A DNA stretch of 64,000 bases, from the NCBI GenBank assembly GCA_036346255.1, contig CM070633.1:17918001-17982000 (forward strand), read 5' to 3'. Each line of letters starts with the position of its first letter. The stretch's first letter is position 1. The notes beneath the pieces are model-generated. The model made no database searches, was not told the DNA's origin, and saw nothing but the letters and a program-made list of their open reading frames with translations. The translations under genes and the position numbers were made by a program. Positions 10,034-20,448 of the stretch are shown piece after piece. This DNA is from Ampelocalamus luodianensis. Its lineage: Eukaryota; Streptophyta; Magnoliopsida; Poales; Poaceae.

Positions 10034-11855
10034 TGTAATACCCTAAAATTCAATTAGAGAGAAAATTCAATCGGGAGAGGGAATTTAATTTAAATTTCAG
10101 TCTTTTGAGGAATAATTGGGAACTTGGGTCTCCGGCCCAAGCTAGGGCTGCCTAGGGCCGGCCTTGAAGTGGGCCAGCAAGGGGGGAGGCGCCCCTAAGG
10201 CCTTGGCCCAAGCCGCCCCTCCCACTCCCCTCTAACCCTAACCCCGAAGGCACCCCTCCCCTTTCTCCCCCCAAGCTGCCACCCCCTCCTCCCACTTTTG
10301 GCCTCCACCTCCCTGCCCTCTCCATAGTGCCTCCTTCCCCATATCTACCTCTCAAGACTGAGCCTCCATGGCTGCCAACACCTGAAGATCCCCACAGTTG
10401 GTCGGCCACAAGGAGGAGGAAGAAGAGGGAAGAAAAGGGGAGAAAGGAGAAGAAGAGGGGAAGATCTTCTTCGTGGGGTTTGATCATTGTCTTCCAGAGA
10501 TCTTCAAGGGTAACAAGATTCTTTCCCCGTTGTTTGATGATGATTAGATGCAAAATTAGATTAGTTGGTTTGGATCAAAATTCGTCCTATTGTAGTTCAG
10601 TTCTGTCTAGTAGATTACGTGGCCAATTTCGGGTTCTTAGATGCCTAATTGGAGGTTTTCATCTCCTAGAGATATTTAGATAATGTTCTTAGCTTTCAGT
10701 GGCCGCCAAGATCGCTTAATTCTGACTTACGGTTCAAAAGTTATGGTATAATCTTTCTTTCTATCCGTTACGGCTTCCTGCTAGAATGTAGTTCAATTTG
10801 AGTAAAGTATATAATTAAACGTTGGGGTTTTGGGGTATGAGCTAGGAGTGTTGCGAGTAGTGTATTGATGTTGTGGTTCTTATTGAGTAACTTAATGGTG
10901 TAGGAGGTGAGGCTCTGAGGTTAGCGGCATCGTCTTTGCCTCCTAACGCATCGCAACGCGAAAGGCAAGTATATTGACTTTCGTATGATTTGTGAATACT
11001 AGATGCTTGCTGTTAGTATTGTGTTTTTATTTGATACGTGAGAAGTTTCAATGTTTATGTTGCTTTCATATGTGAAATTCATGTGTTTGGAGATAATGCT
11101 AGTCATTATTCATAAGTTCATTCATGCATCCATTTTCATGTTCTGTCCACGGGAGTGGAGTTTAAAGTCCCATCAATTCCAGTATGGGCATGTGAGACCC
11201 ACCATTCCAATGTGGGCAGTTTTGGACACCCGTATGAAACGTTCTTCATACGGGATTTTGGATCCCCGTATTTCGTTAAATACGGGCTTAAGTGAACACC
11301 GACGGGTGTGTCACTAGCTATACCGGTATAAGCAGGAGTGCAGTCCATTCATTCCATTCATTCAGATAAATATTCGGTGTTATGTTCCTATTCTTCATTG
11401 TTGTTGGCTTGTTCATATTTATTGTATGTCCAATTATTCACTGTACTTACTGAGTCTCGGACTCACTCTTGTTTTGTTTGTTTATTTTTGGTGACCGTTG
11501 ATGATGACTCTTTTGGGAGGGAGTAGACACACACTATTCATTCATTTCACCAGATCCCAGTTTCAATAATTAGACTTGGTTCTGTCTTTCATTCGTTTAC
11601 TGATGAACTGTAACAAATAAAGTTAAATATGGTTGATGACTTCCTCTAGGTTATGGTTAGTTATTTTTGTTTGTGATACTTGGTCATCCCCTTTGATATA
11701 ACTATTTGGATTTAGATTATTTTCCTACCATTGTTCTATTAAATGTTGATCTCTTTAGGTCATTAAATGAGATATTGTTTAAATTCTTTCGCATTATGGT
11801 TGCATGTTAGATTCTTTAGGTAACATTTTGTCTTCTGAGTAGTCAGGGTGTTACA
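10034..11855 (+). mobile_element. 5' LTR of element B (1822 bp, C-type)
   Basis: It runs from TGTAATACCC to GGGTGTTACA and is followed by a primer-binding site. It is the shortest LTR of the group because it carries one copy of the ~180-bp AAAAGTTATG module (at about 10737) where C and D carry three. Leader landmarks: donor at 10510 (AAGG|GTAAC), acceptor at 10903, exon 2 at 10904-10964 (61 nt), GC donor at 10965. The second acceptor has decayed to TTTTTG at 11490, so splicing there would fail or move. The hairpin array is at 11145-11333. The 3' LTR of B is not in the window. Confidence 0.85.
11145..11333 (+). repeat. Hairpin array in LTR B
   Basis: Consecutive small stems: GTCCAC/GTGGAG, CCCAT/ATGGG, CCCAC/GTGGG, CCCGTATGAA/TTCATACGGG, CCCGTATTT/AAATACGGG, GAACACC/GGGTGTG and finally GCTATACCGGTATAAGC. 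Order and spacing follow the array of the C LTRs, but several stem sequences differ while still pairing. Confidence 0.8.
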
Positions 11856-11857
11856 GT

Positions 11858-11869
11858 TGGTATCAGAGC
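11858..11869 (+). promoter_or_regulatory. Primer-binding site of element B
   Basis: TGGTATCAGAGC two bases after the LTR end, the initiator tRNA-Met type, followed by the family-specific GGGCTTTAGGTCCGTGG. Confidence 0.9.
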
Positions 11870-12323
11870 GGGCTTTAGGTCCGTGGTAATTAAGTTATTA
11901 AAATAACACACTGTGCACAGTAGGTGGGTTTGGGTAATTCATTGCGTCCGCATTTCTAGTGATGTGTTTCATTATGCTGTACTGTATGGAATTGTTTTCG
12001 TACTATCTTTCTTATTGTCAATCCATGATAAGATGGGATATCCTATATCTATGAATTTATTCTATGATTGTCATGAGATGATCCTAGGTATTCATAATTG
12101 ATTATAACGGTTATGCATGTTGGTAACGGACGTTGAGAAGTTAAGATCATGGTTGTTGTCTTGGGTTTCGCCAGGATACACCACCGTTCATTGTAGGGGA
12201 ATAGAGAAGTACTTACCCCCTTTAAAACCGGTTTCATACATATATTATATATATTGTCCGTAGTACCCAACCACTTTCGGGGGATCGTGAGGAGGATGAG
12301 ACAGTAGCCACGTGAACTTCATT

Positions 12324-12646
12324 GAGCCTGCAAGTTCAAAAAACATGGCTGCCAGGAGAGCACGTGGATATACAATTACATAGATGTCGTCGATATGTAA
12401 TTGGACTTGACATCAAGGAATGGTTAGTTGCTGATACATGAAGCCACTTCCCAGTCGGAGTACCTGCGCATCCACGCCACTTACAGAATATGGTGTGGAT
12501 GCGCAGGTACTCCGACTGGGAAGTGGCTTCATGTATCAGCAACCAACCATTCCTTGATGTGAAGTCCAATTACCTATCGACAACATCCAGGTAATTGGAT
12601 GTCCACGCGCTCTTCTGGCAACCATACTTATTGAACTTGCAGGCTC
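12324..12646. repeat. Foldback: 156-bp inverted arms with an 11-nt loop
   Basis: The left arm is 12324-12479 and the right arm 12491-12646. The arms have equal length without gaps and I count about 15 mismatches (about 90% identity). Mismatches concentrate away from the loop, and the inner ~70 bp are almost perfect. The ends read GAGCCTGCAAGTTC and its complement. I found no clean target duplication, so it is not proven to be a MITE. It could be an inverted gene-fragment duplication or a young small-RNA hairpin locus. A transcript would fold into one long stem. Confidence 0.9.
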
Positions 12647-14304
12647 GATGTGGTTGCCTGTGGCTGTGTATTATCCCGTATAGCATTAGAGACTTCAATC
12701 GAATTAGAGAGAGGATTAAATAAATCAAATTGAGAAATTGTGTTAGAGAGTGTCTTTACCCAAAAGTTCAGGGGTTTTTCCATGGTTTTTAGAGAACCTG
12801 GGCTGTGGGCCAAAACCCCACAGCACCTTGGCCCATGTTGGCAGCCGGCCATGCGAGGGGGGCAGCCAAAACCCTAAGCCACCCCCTCCCTTGCGCCTCC
12901 CCTTCCCCCACATCCCTTTGGCCGCCACCTCCCCTTCCTGGCTGCCCCTTCCCTTCTCAATCCAGCACCTTCCCCTCATCTCCTCCCCTCCCTCCTTGTG
13001 CTCCTCCTTGCTGCTGGCCATGAGGAAGAAAGGGGGACCCATGGTGCTGCCGGCCGAGTAGAGAAGGAAGAGAAAGAGGGAGAAGAAAAGGGGAAGAAGG
13101 GGGATCCTCGCGGGGGCTTTAGCGAGGTCCAGCGAAGCATTTTTGGGTAAACTCGTGTTCCTCATTAGTTTTTGTAATTCTTTCATATGCGAATTGCCCC
13201 TGATAGTCAGATTAGAAATCTGCTGGGTAGATGAGTGTTTCTGTAGTTCTGTTAATTCGTATGTTTGAGATAGTTCTAAGCAAAATCAGCATTTGGGGTC
13301 TCTTAGAGTTATGTGAGGAATTGCGTTGGCTTTCTGGAAAGTATTAATTCACAATTTTTGGTTGGATAATGAATTAGTTGTGATTTTTGCAAGTCAGTAT
13401 GCCTATTCAGTCTCTAGATTCGGGCATCGTGTATAGTTCTGTGAATTAGGGTCAGTAGATAGACGATTTGGTCTGTTGATATCCATGAATGTTTTAGATA
13501 ATTTTATGATGGTTCTAGGGAGTCTAAGTTCAGGTTATTTGGACAAGTAGAACGAAAGATAAGAATTTTTGAAGTTGCTATTGTAGTTCTGCCCTGTGGT
13601 GGGGGACAGTAGGGAAGATTTTCTTGTTAGCAACCTTTGCCGCTCAATGGGAAAAATTATAATAAATTTATTCATGAATCTAGTTCTCTTTATTTTCCAT
13701 ATTGTCTTAGATCAATGAGTTTGGATATACCATGGAAGAGATACGAAATTCTTAAGTCGTTAGCACTGAAGGTGACACAACTGCCTTCGGAGATAAATAT
13801 GAAGGCTCACATGAAATAATTTGGACATCTGGTCACCTGAGAAGTTGCAGATATGCGCGTGTAGGTTGCATAGAACTTGGGTTCATGATTTTTTGAGCCT
13901 TGAGTTAAAAGTTATGATTTTTAATTTGGAGGCTATTTGTTTTGGACAGACTGGGATTAGGAAGTGATTTAGTAAATTCTCGGTTCGCCAATAGGAATGA
14001 AGGAATTGTTGTTATTTTATTGCTTTGCTGTGGTATTTCAATAGTATTCTTAGTATACTTTATAAATGTCAGGTGCTAGTGAGAACCGGGGATAGAGTCC
14101 TCCTGTCGTCATCATTCATCTCGTGGTTGAGGCAAGTACAATTTGAATTGACTTGACTATTTATTTGCTAAGTGATTGAAGCTTATGAAATGGTTAAATT
14201 CTACGAACTGTGATTAATTCCAGTATTACTTATTCCTTTCATGGTTGTTATCCCATGCTTCATTGAGAGTATATTTTTCATTACAATGTCTTCATTCATG
14301 ATTC

Positions 14305-14489
14305 ACCCACGGGAGTGGGTAGTGAAGTTCTATTATTCTAATATGGGCAAGTAAGACCCACTATTCCAATGTGGGCAAATTGGATCCCCGTTTGAAAGAT
14401 TCTTCATACGGGCCTTGGATCCTCGTATTTTGTATGATGCGGGCCTGAGTGAACACCGACGGGTGTTCATTGGATATACCGGTATATGC
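14305..14489 (+). repeat. Hairpin array in LTR E
   Basis: A shorter version of the array: CCCAC/GTGGG, CCCAC...GTGGG, CCCGTTTGAA...TTCATACGGG, GAACACC/GGGTGTTC and the terminal ATATACCGGTATAT. The terminal CCGG-centred stem is the most conserved element among all copies. Confidence 0.7.
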
Positions 14490-15011
14490 AGAAGAGAAGT
14501 GGATTTCATATTCATATTTGCATCAATTGCATAGCATTTTTTATGAGGACATGACCCCCTATGGATACAACCATATTTGCTATGTTGACTGTTCCAAGTA
14601 TAAGAGCTCGTACGCTTCACTTAAATTATCAGGTGAGCTTGTTTTTAGGAGTGTATTTATATTATATGAACTATATGATACTACCTAATGATGAAATATA
14701 TATATGTGCAGCGTCATATCACTTTTGGTCCAAGACAAGCAAGCAGTTCGAGCTGGACCTGTTTTGGAATCCAGTTCGGCCTCCGGAATCAGCCTGACAG
14801 CACCAACTTAAAACAGGCATAATTTTCACATACGGAGTCCGTTGGAGGCCCACAAGTACTTGATCGAAAGCTAATTTCGTCCTCTTTCCAACGGATCTGG
14901 CCTCATATTCAAATTCTTTCTGGACTGATCACAATCATTAAAAGAAGATGTCATATCACTTGTTTGGGCCAATCTGGGCCTTGTAATCATACTAAATTTG
15001 GCCCATCGGCC

Positions 15012-15016
15012 GGCGG
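15012..15016. repeat. Target-site duplication of element C (left)
   Basis: ggcgg, repeated at 33221-33225 immediately after the 3' LTR of C. Joining the flanks restores a continuous LTR E sequence. Confidence 0.9.
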
Positions 15017-17396
15017 TGTAATACCCCGAATGTTTCTACGGAAGGAGAGTAAACGAAAAAGGGGTTTTTCTGTAATACTCCAACTTATTGTAATGAAGGA
15101 AGCAGTGAAAAGAGAAACTAAACTTTAGACGAGGGAAAATCTGCAATTCTTTGACAACTGGCTTGGGCTTTGGCCTAGGAGGCCCATGAGGGGCCGGCCA
15201 CTAATAAAAGGAGGGGAAACCCTAGCCCACCACTGTAGCACGCATTGCTACAGTGTTCCGCCGCCCTTCTGATGCGCGCCCTCCTTGCACTCCGTTGCTC
15301 TCTCTTGGTGGTGCTCTCCCATTCTTTGTCGGCCAAGGAGAAAGGTGGAGGAGAGAGGAGAAGTAGAGGAGATGAGTATCTAGCGGGGGTATTTCAGCGG
15401 GCACGCGTGTCTCCAAGGGTAACGATTGCCGGTTGTTGTTGTTTGATTAGTCGTAGAAGTGAAACCGATTAAATTTGATTAGATCAAAGTCTGTCTGTTG
15501 GAAATTCAATTCTGTCCAGTAGTTTGCGCGGCTGTTTTCGCAATCTTATAGGCCGAATCAGAGGATCCCATCTCCTAGAGTATTGTAGGTTTTGTTCTTA
15601 GCTTTCGGTGGCCGCCAAGAACACTAAATTACGACTTTCGAGTCAAAAGTTATGATAGATTTATTATCTGCTGTCCAGAATCCTGACGAGAATTCGCAGT
15701 CTCTGTATAGGTTGATATATGGCCTAGTTAGAGGGTGATTCAGAGGTCTTTCCCATAACAAATTTTGAAGGTGATATCACTAGCTTTCAGGATTGATAAA
15801 GAACACCTCATTTGGATTTATAGATCAAAAGTTATGCACTTTGCATTGTGACTGTCCAGATTGTAGGTCAGTCTGTCCAGATTGTGTGTTAGTTTCTATC
15901 TTTAGTTTTGACCCATGTGCCACTTTTTGTTAAAGGCAAAATATGAATGTCGTGCCAACTAGGTTATTGTAGGTAATTTCATAACCTTTTCATATTGTTA
16001 AAGAACACTCAATTCGGAGTTGTAGTTTAAAAGTTATGGACGTTTTAGTTCTGCTGTTCTAATTGCTCATCAGATTCATTCTGCTGTTTCGTTTGTGATT
16101 AGCAATTTAGTTTGGCCGAATTGGGTTATATAAATCGACTACAAAGTTGTATATATATTTGTTAAGCTCGTGTAGGATCTGGGCTCATCTCTTTGGAGTC
16201 CCAGATCATTAGTTTTGGTCTTTACCGTCTGCTGTCCTGATGGGATTCCATGTTCTGCTGGAATTTCAGATTCGGGTTATGACTATGTTTTGGGTGTGCA
16301 AGAGGGTAGTGTAGAATATTAATTCATGATGGGCTCTATGTTGTTCTTATTTCGGTTATTTAATTGTTTAGGCCGCGAGTCTACGGGTTTGGGAGCGCCA
16401 TCGTTGCTCGCTAACGCGCCGCAACGCTTGAAGGCAAGTACTTTGTTGGTTTTAAGTCTTGTGATTGTGAATGTTTACATGAATATGATGTGACATCTTG
16501 TGATACCCGAAATGCTGAATTGGTTATGTTCTATCAATATGTGGAGTAAATGCGAAAGATGATATTAGCATTGTTCATGTTCATATCATGCATCCTTTTA
16601 TTCATGCTATGTCCACGGAGTGGATGTAAGTCCCACCATTCCGGTGTGGGCGAGTTTGGACATTGTCATGTCCGTCCCACGGAGTGGATTGAAAGACCCA
16701 TCAATTCCGGTATGGGCACGTAAGACCCATCAATTCCGGTATGGGCAGCTTTGGACACCTATATGAAACGTTCTTCATATAGGACTTGGATCCCGCACTT
16801 TTGTTAAGGTGCGGGCTTATGAACACCGACGGGTGTGTCACTCGCTATACCGGTATAAGCATGTGTGCAGTCCATCCTTGAGTACATTCATTCATGCCAT
16901 GCATTCCTAAGTTTTCATTCGATGTATGCTCATATTCTCTTATGATGATGACTTGTTCATATGTGTGTTATGTCCCTTTATCAGTACTTTTTGAGTCGTG
17001 GACTCACTCTTGCGTTGTTTGTTTATTTTAGGTAACCCCGATGTTGGCTCACTTGGGAGGAGTAGACACGCACTACTTGTTCACATCATCCAATTCATGT
17101 TCAAGATTAAATTTAGTTCTATCTTACATTCGTAAATGATGAACTGTAATAATAAATTTATAATTGGTGAAGGAAGGATACCTTCTCCACATTGATGTTG
17201 AATTATTACTGCATGTGAACTTTCATTATCAATGAACTGAAATAAATAGATTAGATGGTGAAGGAAGGATACCTTCATCATGTCTTGGTTGTTTTGATAC
17301 TATCATTAGTTGAATTTATTCAAATTCTTCCGCATTATGGATGTATGTTAGATGTTTTAGGTGACATCTTGGCTTCCGAATAGCCAGGGTGTTACA
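15017..17396 (+). mobile_element. 5' LTR of element C (2380 bp)
   Basis: It runs from TGTAATACCCCG to GGGTGTTACA. A TATA-like AATAAAAGG lies near 15204, just before the gene-like GC-rich leader. Donor AAGG|GTAAC is at 15419, acceptor TTTAG at 16371, exon 2 at 16372-16433 (62 nt), GC donor at 16434 and acceptor TTTTAG at 17031. AAAAGTTATG occurs at about 15645, 15827 and 16029. The LTR is nearly identical to the 3' copy, but many of the differences are short indels (see findings). Confidence 0.9.
16611..16860 (+). repeat. Hairpin array in the 5' LTR of C
   Basis: About nine stems in 250 bp, including two tandem copies of CCCATCAATTCCGGTATGGG, a CCCGCACTTTT/AAGGTGCGGG stem, ATATGAA/TTCATAT, and the terminal GCTATACCGGTATAAGC. 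Copy numbers of single stems differ from B, which suggests gain and loss of whole hairpins. Confidence 0.85.
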
Positions 17397-18424
17397 GTTG
17401 GTATCAGAGCGGGCTTGAGGTCCGTGGTAATTAAGATATTAAAATGACACACTGTGCACAGTAGGTGGGGTTTGGGTAATCCTGCATATCCGTATTTCTA
17501 GTGATGTGATTCATCATGTTGAACTGTTCTTGAATTGCTTCCGTACTATCATTCTTGTGGTTAATCTATGATCTGCTGTGATATTCAATATCTATGAACT
17601 AATTCTATGATTGTCATGAGATGATCCTGTATATTCATAATGGAGTATTTTGGTGAAGCGTGTTGTTAATGGATGATAAGAAGTGGGGGTCGTGGTTGTT
17701 ACTCTGGGATTCACCAGGTTACACCTCTGTTCGCAGAATGTGGTTAGAGGAGTAGTTACCCCGAGTACCATAGTTTCAGGTGTTAAGCGTGAGTTGCTTT
17801 AGAAAGTTGTTCTCTTTCTTGATTTCTGAATTTGGCAATTCTTGTCCTATGGTGGTTGATGAATTTCTCCTGGGTTTGTGGTTCATGATAGTTTATGGTT
17901 TTCAATAGATCCCTCTTGGTTCTCTGAAACAAATATTGTTTTTCAACTGTTGAGTTGCTTTTACCACTTGTGGTCGTTGTCAATTGACAAGATTGATGTT
18001 TTCATGGTTGCTCATTCTTTCTCATTGAAAAGAATGACTCATTTACTCGTTTGATAGCTTGGTTAGTGAGAGTTTTCCATTGTAAGTTCGTTTGCATGGG
18101 AAAGCTTTGGCTTTATGCGTTTCTTTGGATTACTTGAGCGTTGAGGTTTGAAGTCTCTCTTTTCTGTAGTAAGGTGTTAGAATCCTTTTGTGATGTCTTG
18201 CCATGCTTAAAATGAGAAGTTATAACTAAACGAATAAATTGTTACGATATGAGTTACCAAGTTGGGTTATTAGCATGGTGCAAATCAATTATTCTTAACT
18301 ACCATCCATGAAAGTGAAATTGATTAATTTGAAATGTCCTTGTATTTGATACATGGTGTTGGTTAAATAAAGACTGTCCATATCCGTTCAGAACCTATAG
18401 ATCTTACGTAAGAGCTAGATTTGT
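17397..18424 (+). mobile_element. Element C internal region, part 1
   Basis: Primer-site-proximal 1.0 kb, alignable by eye to the start of the D and F internal regions (for example the blocks around 17690-17800). There is no coding sequence. It ends at 18424 with tttgt, the left copy of the target duplication of D. Confidence 0.85.
17399..17410 (+). promoter_or_regulatory. Primer-binding site of element C
   Basis: TGGTATCAGAGC, two bases inside the 5' LTR edge, initiator tRNA-Met type. Confidence 0.9.
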
Positions 18425-19690
18425 TGTAATACCCCGAAAGTGTGACAAGCAAATAGTCGGGAGAGATTAAATGTTCGGGGAAGATTAATCTTACGGGAGA
18501 GAATTTAATGGATTTTCGAGAGGGACCAACAGGAAATTTCTCAATTCATCTTTTTGAGAGGGGGATTTTCGCTGTTCCACTCCAACCTGGGCTTGGGCCC
18601 CGGCCCATGAGGGAAAAGGGGGGTGGCCGGCCATAGGGGGGGCGCCACTTCCCCCAAACCCTAGCCCCACCTCCCACCTCTCCACTCCCCACTCCCTCCC
18701 CTTGAGCCGCCACCTCCTCTCCCTCCCACACCTCTCCCCTTGGCTGCCTCCTCCCTTGTGCCCTCCCAAGATCCCCTCCAAGAAACCCCCATTGTTGCCG
18801 GCCAAAGAGGAAGAAGAAGGAGCCCCTTTGTTGCCGGCCAAAGAGGAAGAAAGGAGGGAAGAAAGAAGGGAGAAGAGAAGAAAGAAGAGAAGTGAGCGGG
18901 ATCGCCATCCGGGGTTCATGGTCTTCAGCGGCTTCAAGGGTAACGCGTCGTTTGTGTTGGGTAATTAATCGTGGTAGAGTAATCGGGTAGTTTTTGGCTA
19001 GGTTGCAATCTGCCCGCTGTATTGGCAGATTCGTCCTGTAGCTTGCACGGTCAATTTCTTATGGTTAGATGCCGAATTAGGAGTTTTGGTCTCCTAGGAA
19101 GTTGTAGGTTATCTTTGTAGCTTTCATTGGCCACCAAGATCACCCAAATCCGATTAACGGTCAGGACGTTATGAATTTTTTAGTATCGCTGCTCTGTTAA
19201 TCTGTCAGTTTAGAACAGTCTGTAGAAAATGGGATGAATCTGCTAGTTAAGGTCGAAATCAGAGGACCTCAATATAACGAAAAATGTAGGTAATTTCCAT
19301 ACCTTTTGATAGAGATAAAGAACACAAGATTTGGACTTTCGTAGCAAAAGTTATGATGATTTTAGTGATCTGTCCAGAGAACCCGACGTGATAATTGTTG
19401 CTCTGTAGGTTGGCTCGGTAGAGGTAGTAATTGGCAGAATCAAAAGGGCTCCCCAACTAAGTTTATTTAGGTAATTAAATTAACTTTCCAAAAAGTCTGA
19501 GAACACCTTATTTGGACCTCTGAGCAGAAAGTTATGAATTTTAGAAGTTGACTGTCCGCAGTGATCATCAAAGCGATCGCTAGGAATTGGAAGTTTGGAA
19601 AACGCTTGAGAGTTAGCGAGTTTTGTTTTGTTATTATTTATGCTCTTGGTCCAGCGTGTTGGCCTTAGATTGGGATACCTTTATGTTCAG

Positions 19691-19750
19691 GTGGGAGCGT
19701 GGTTCGGGGCAGCACCTCTTCGCGCCCACCGTTCTCGCATGCTGCTTGAG
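19691..19750 (+). other. Candidate 60-nt leader exon 2 in LTR D (representative)
   Basis: It is bounded by TTATGTTCAG| on the left and |GCAAGTATTC on the right. Equivalent segments lie at 2531-2590 (minus strand), 10904-10964, 14073-14131, 16372-16433, 26218-26275, 32195-32254 and 42654-42713. All are 58-62 nt long although sequences between subfamilies are very different. The second donor is GC instead of GT in all copies; GC-AG introns are a known minor class with the strong context AG|GCAAGT. The exon is inferred, not shown by RNA. Confidence 0.5.
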
Positions 19751-20224
19751 GCAAGTATTCGGGCTATTGTATATTTATGCTTGTATCTTGGATTGTTTGT
19801 GTTTGGCTCCTAATAGCTATGCATGGAGGTTATGGTGATGAGTTCCAATTTATCTTGGTGAATGCAAGTACTGCTTTGAGTGACTAATTATGACCGTTTG
19901 ATAGAGGATGCTAATACTTTGATGCGTAATAACCATGCAAGGTTGCTAGTATGGTAAGTAAGATTAAGGATGAAGGATACTAGAGAAATGATTAATTGAT
20001 ATTCATGAGTGATTGTTCAAATGTGCTAATATTATGATTAAATGTGCTATTCATGGTGCTAGAATGCTATGAATGTCAATGATGGGGAATGCTAGAAGTA
20101 TGAATAAGTTTATTCATGTATGATGTTGTTGTTAATGCTTACATGTTAATGATAATATGTTGAGTTCCTGCATATGAAGAACGTTATCATGGTGCATATG
20201 CATGTTGAGAGCATACAGTGCCTT

Positions 20225-20448
20225 GGTCACGTGGTGACCAAGCACATCTGATTGAGGTCCCGTCATGTAAATGACGGGCTTGAGGTCCCCACATTCGTGG
20301 AATGTGGGCTATGAGCAAAGAGGTCCCCATCATTAAGATGATCGCAATGGTCCCTATACATGTGGTGTATAGGTCTTGGTCCCCTGTGCGCTGGGCACGT
20401 GCAAGGGTACACAATGACGGTTGTATACCCGCATTCTGGTAAAATGCG
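20225..20448 (+). repeat. Hairpin array in the 5' LTR of D
   Basis: GGTCACGTGGTGACC, then CCCGTCAT/ATGACGGG, CCCACATT/AATGTGGG, CATCATT/AAGATGAT, CTATACA/TGTATAG, TGTGC/GCACG, GTATACAA-type and CGCATT/AAATGCG stems. Several stems are damaged here compared with the 3' LTR copy (26753-26981), mainly by small indels. Confidence 0.85.

Larger units (their letters stand above)
11856..12666 (+). mobile_element. Element B internal fragment
   Basis: The first about 370 bp match the primer-binding-site-proximal internal region of C (17397 onward), including the block CACACTGTGCACAGTAGG. Similarity is lost near 12220. The rest is foreign: about 100 bp of unknown origin and then the foldback at 12324-12646. 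Element E starts at 12667; the 5 bp before it are ggctg (12662-12666), the expected target duplication of E. There is no coding sequence. Confidence 0.7.
12667..15016 (+). mobile_element. Element E, 5' LTR, left part
   Basis: It begins TGTATTATCCCG and shows the family landmarks in diverged form: a GC-rich gene-like leader, a GGGTAA donor at 13147, an acceptor at 14072 (TGTCAG), exon 2 at 14073-14131 (59 nt), the GC donor GCAAGTA at 14132, and the hairpin array at 14305-14489. From about 14560 to 15016 the sequence has no counterpart in the B, C or D LTRs. Element C is inserted after 15016, and the remainder of this LTR continues at 33226. The two parts total about 3.34 kb, close to what I recall for RIRE8-type LTRs. 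Confidence 0.65.

Noticed and set aside
11464..11526. Second acceptor of the leader in LTR B
   Set aside because: The AG is lost (TTTTTGGTG), so I do not count B as able to splice the second intron at this position.
18491..18968. Frames of 88-148 residues at the start of LTR D (also 25080-25535, 41496-41936, 10152-10553, 12743-13186)
   Set aside because: Same low-complexity LTR region. The reading frame changes between copies through indels, so no common protein is encoded.
19258..19456. 65-residue minus-strand frame repeated at 25786-25983
   Set aside because: It is identical only because the two LTRs of D are identical there; it lies in the candidate intron and has no recognisable domain.
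20225..20448. CRISPR-like array
   Set aside because: The units are short hairpins with different sequences, not identical repeats with unique spacers, and the context is a plant retrotransposon LTR.
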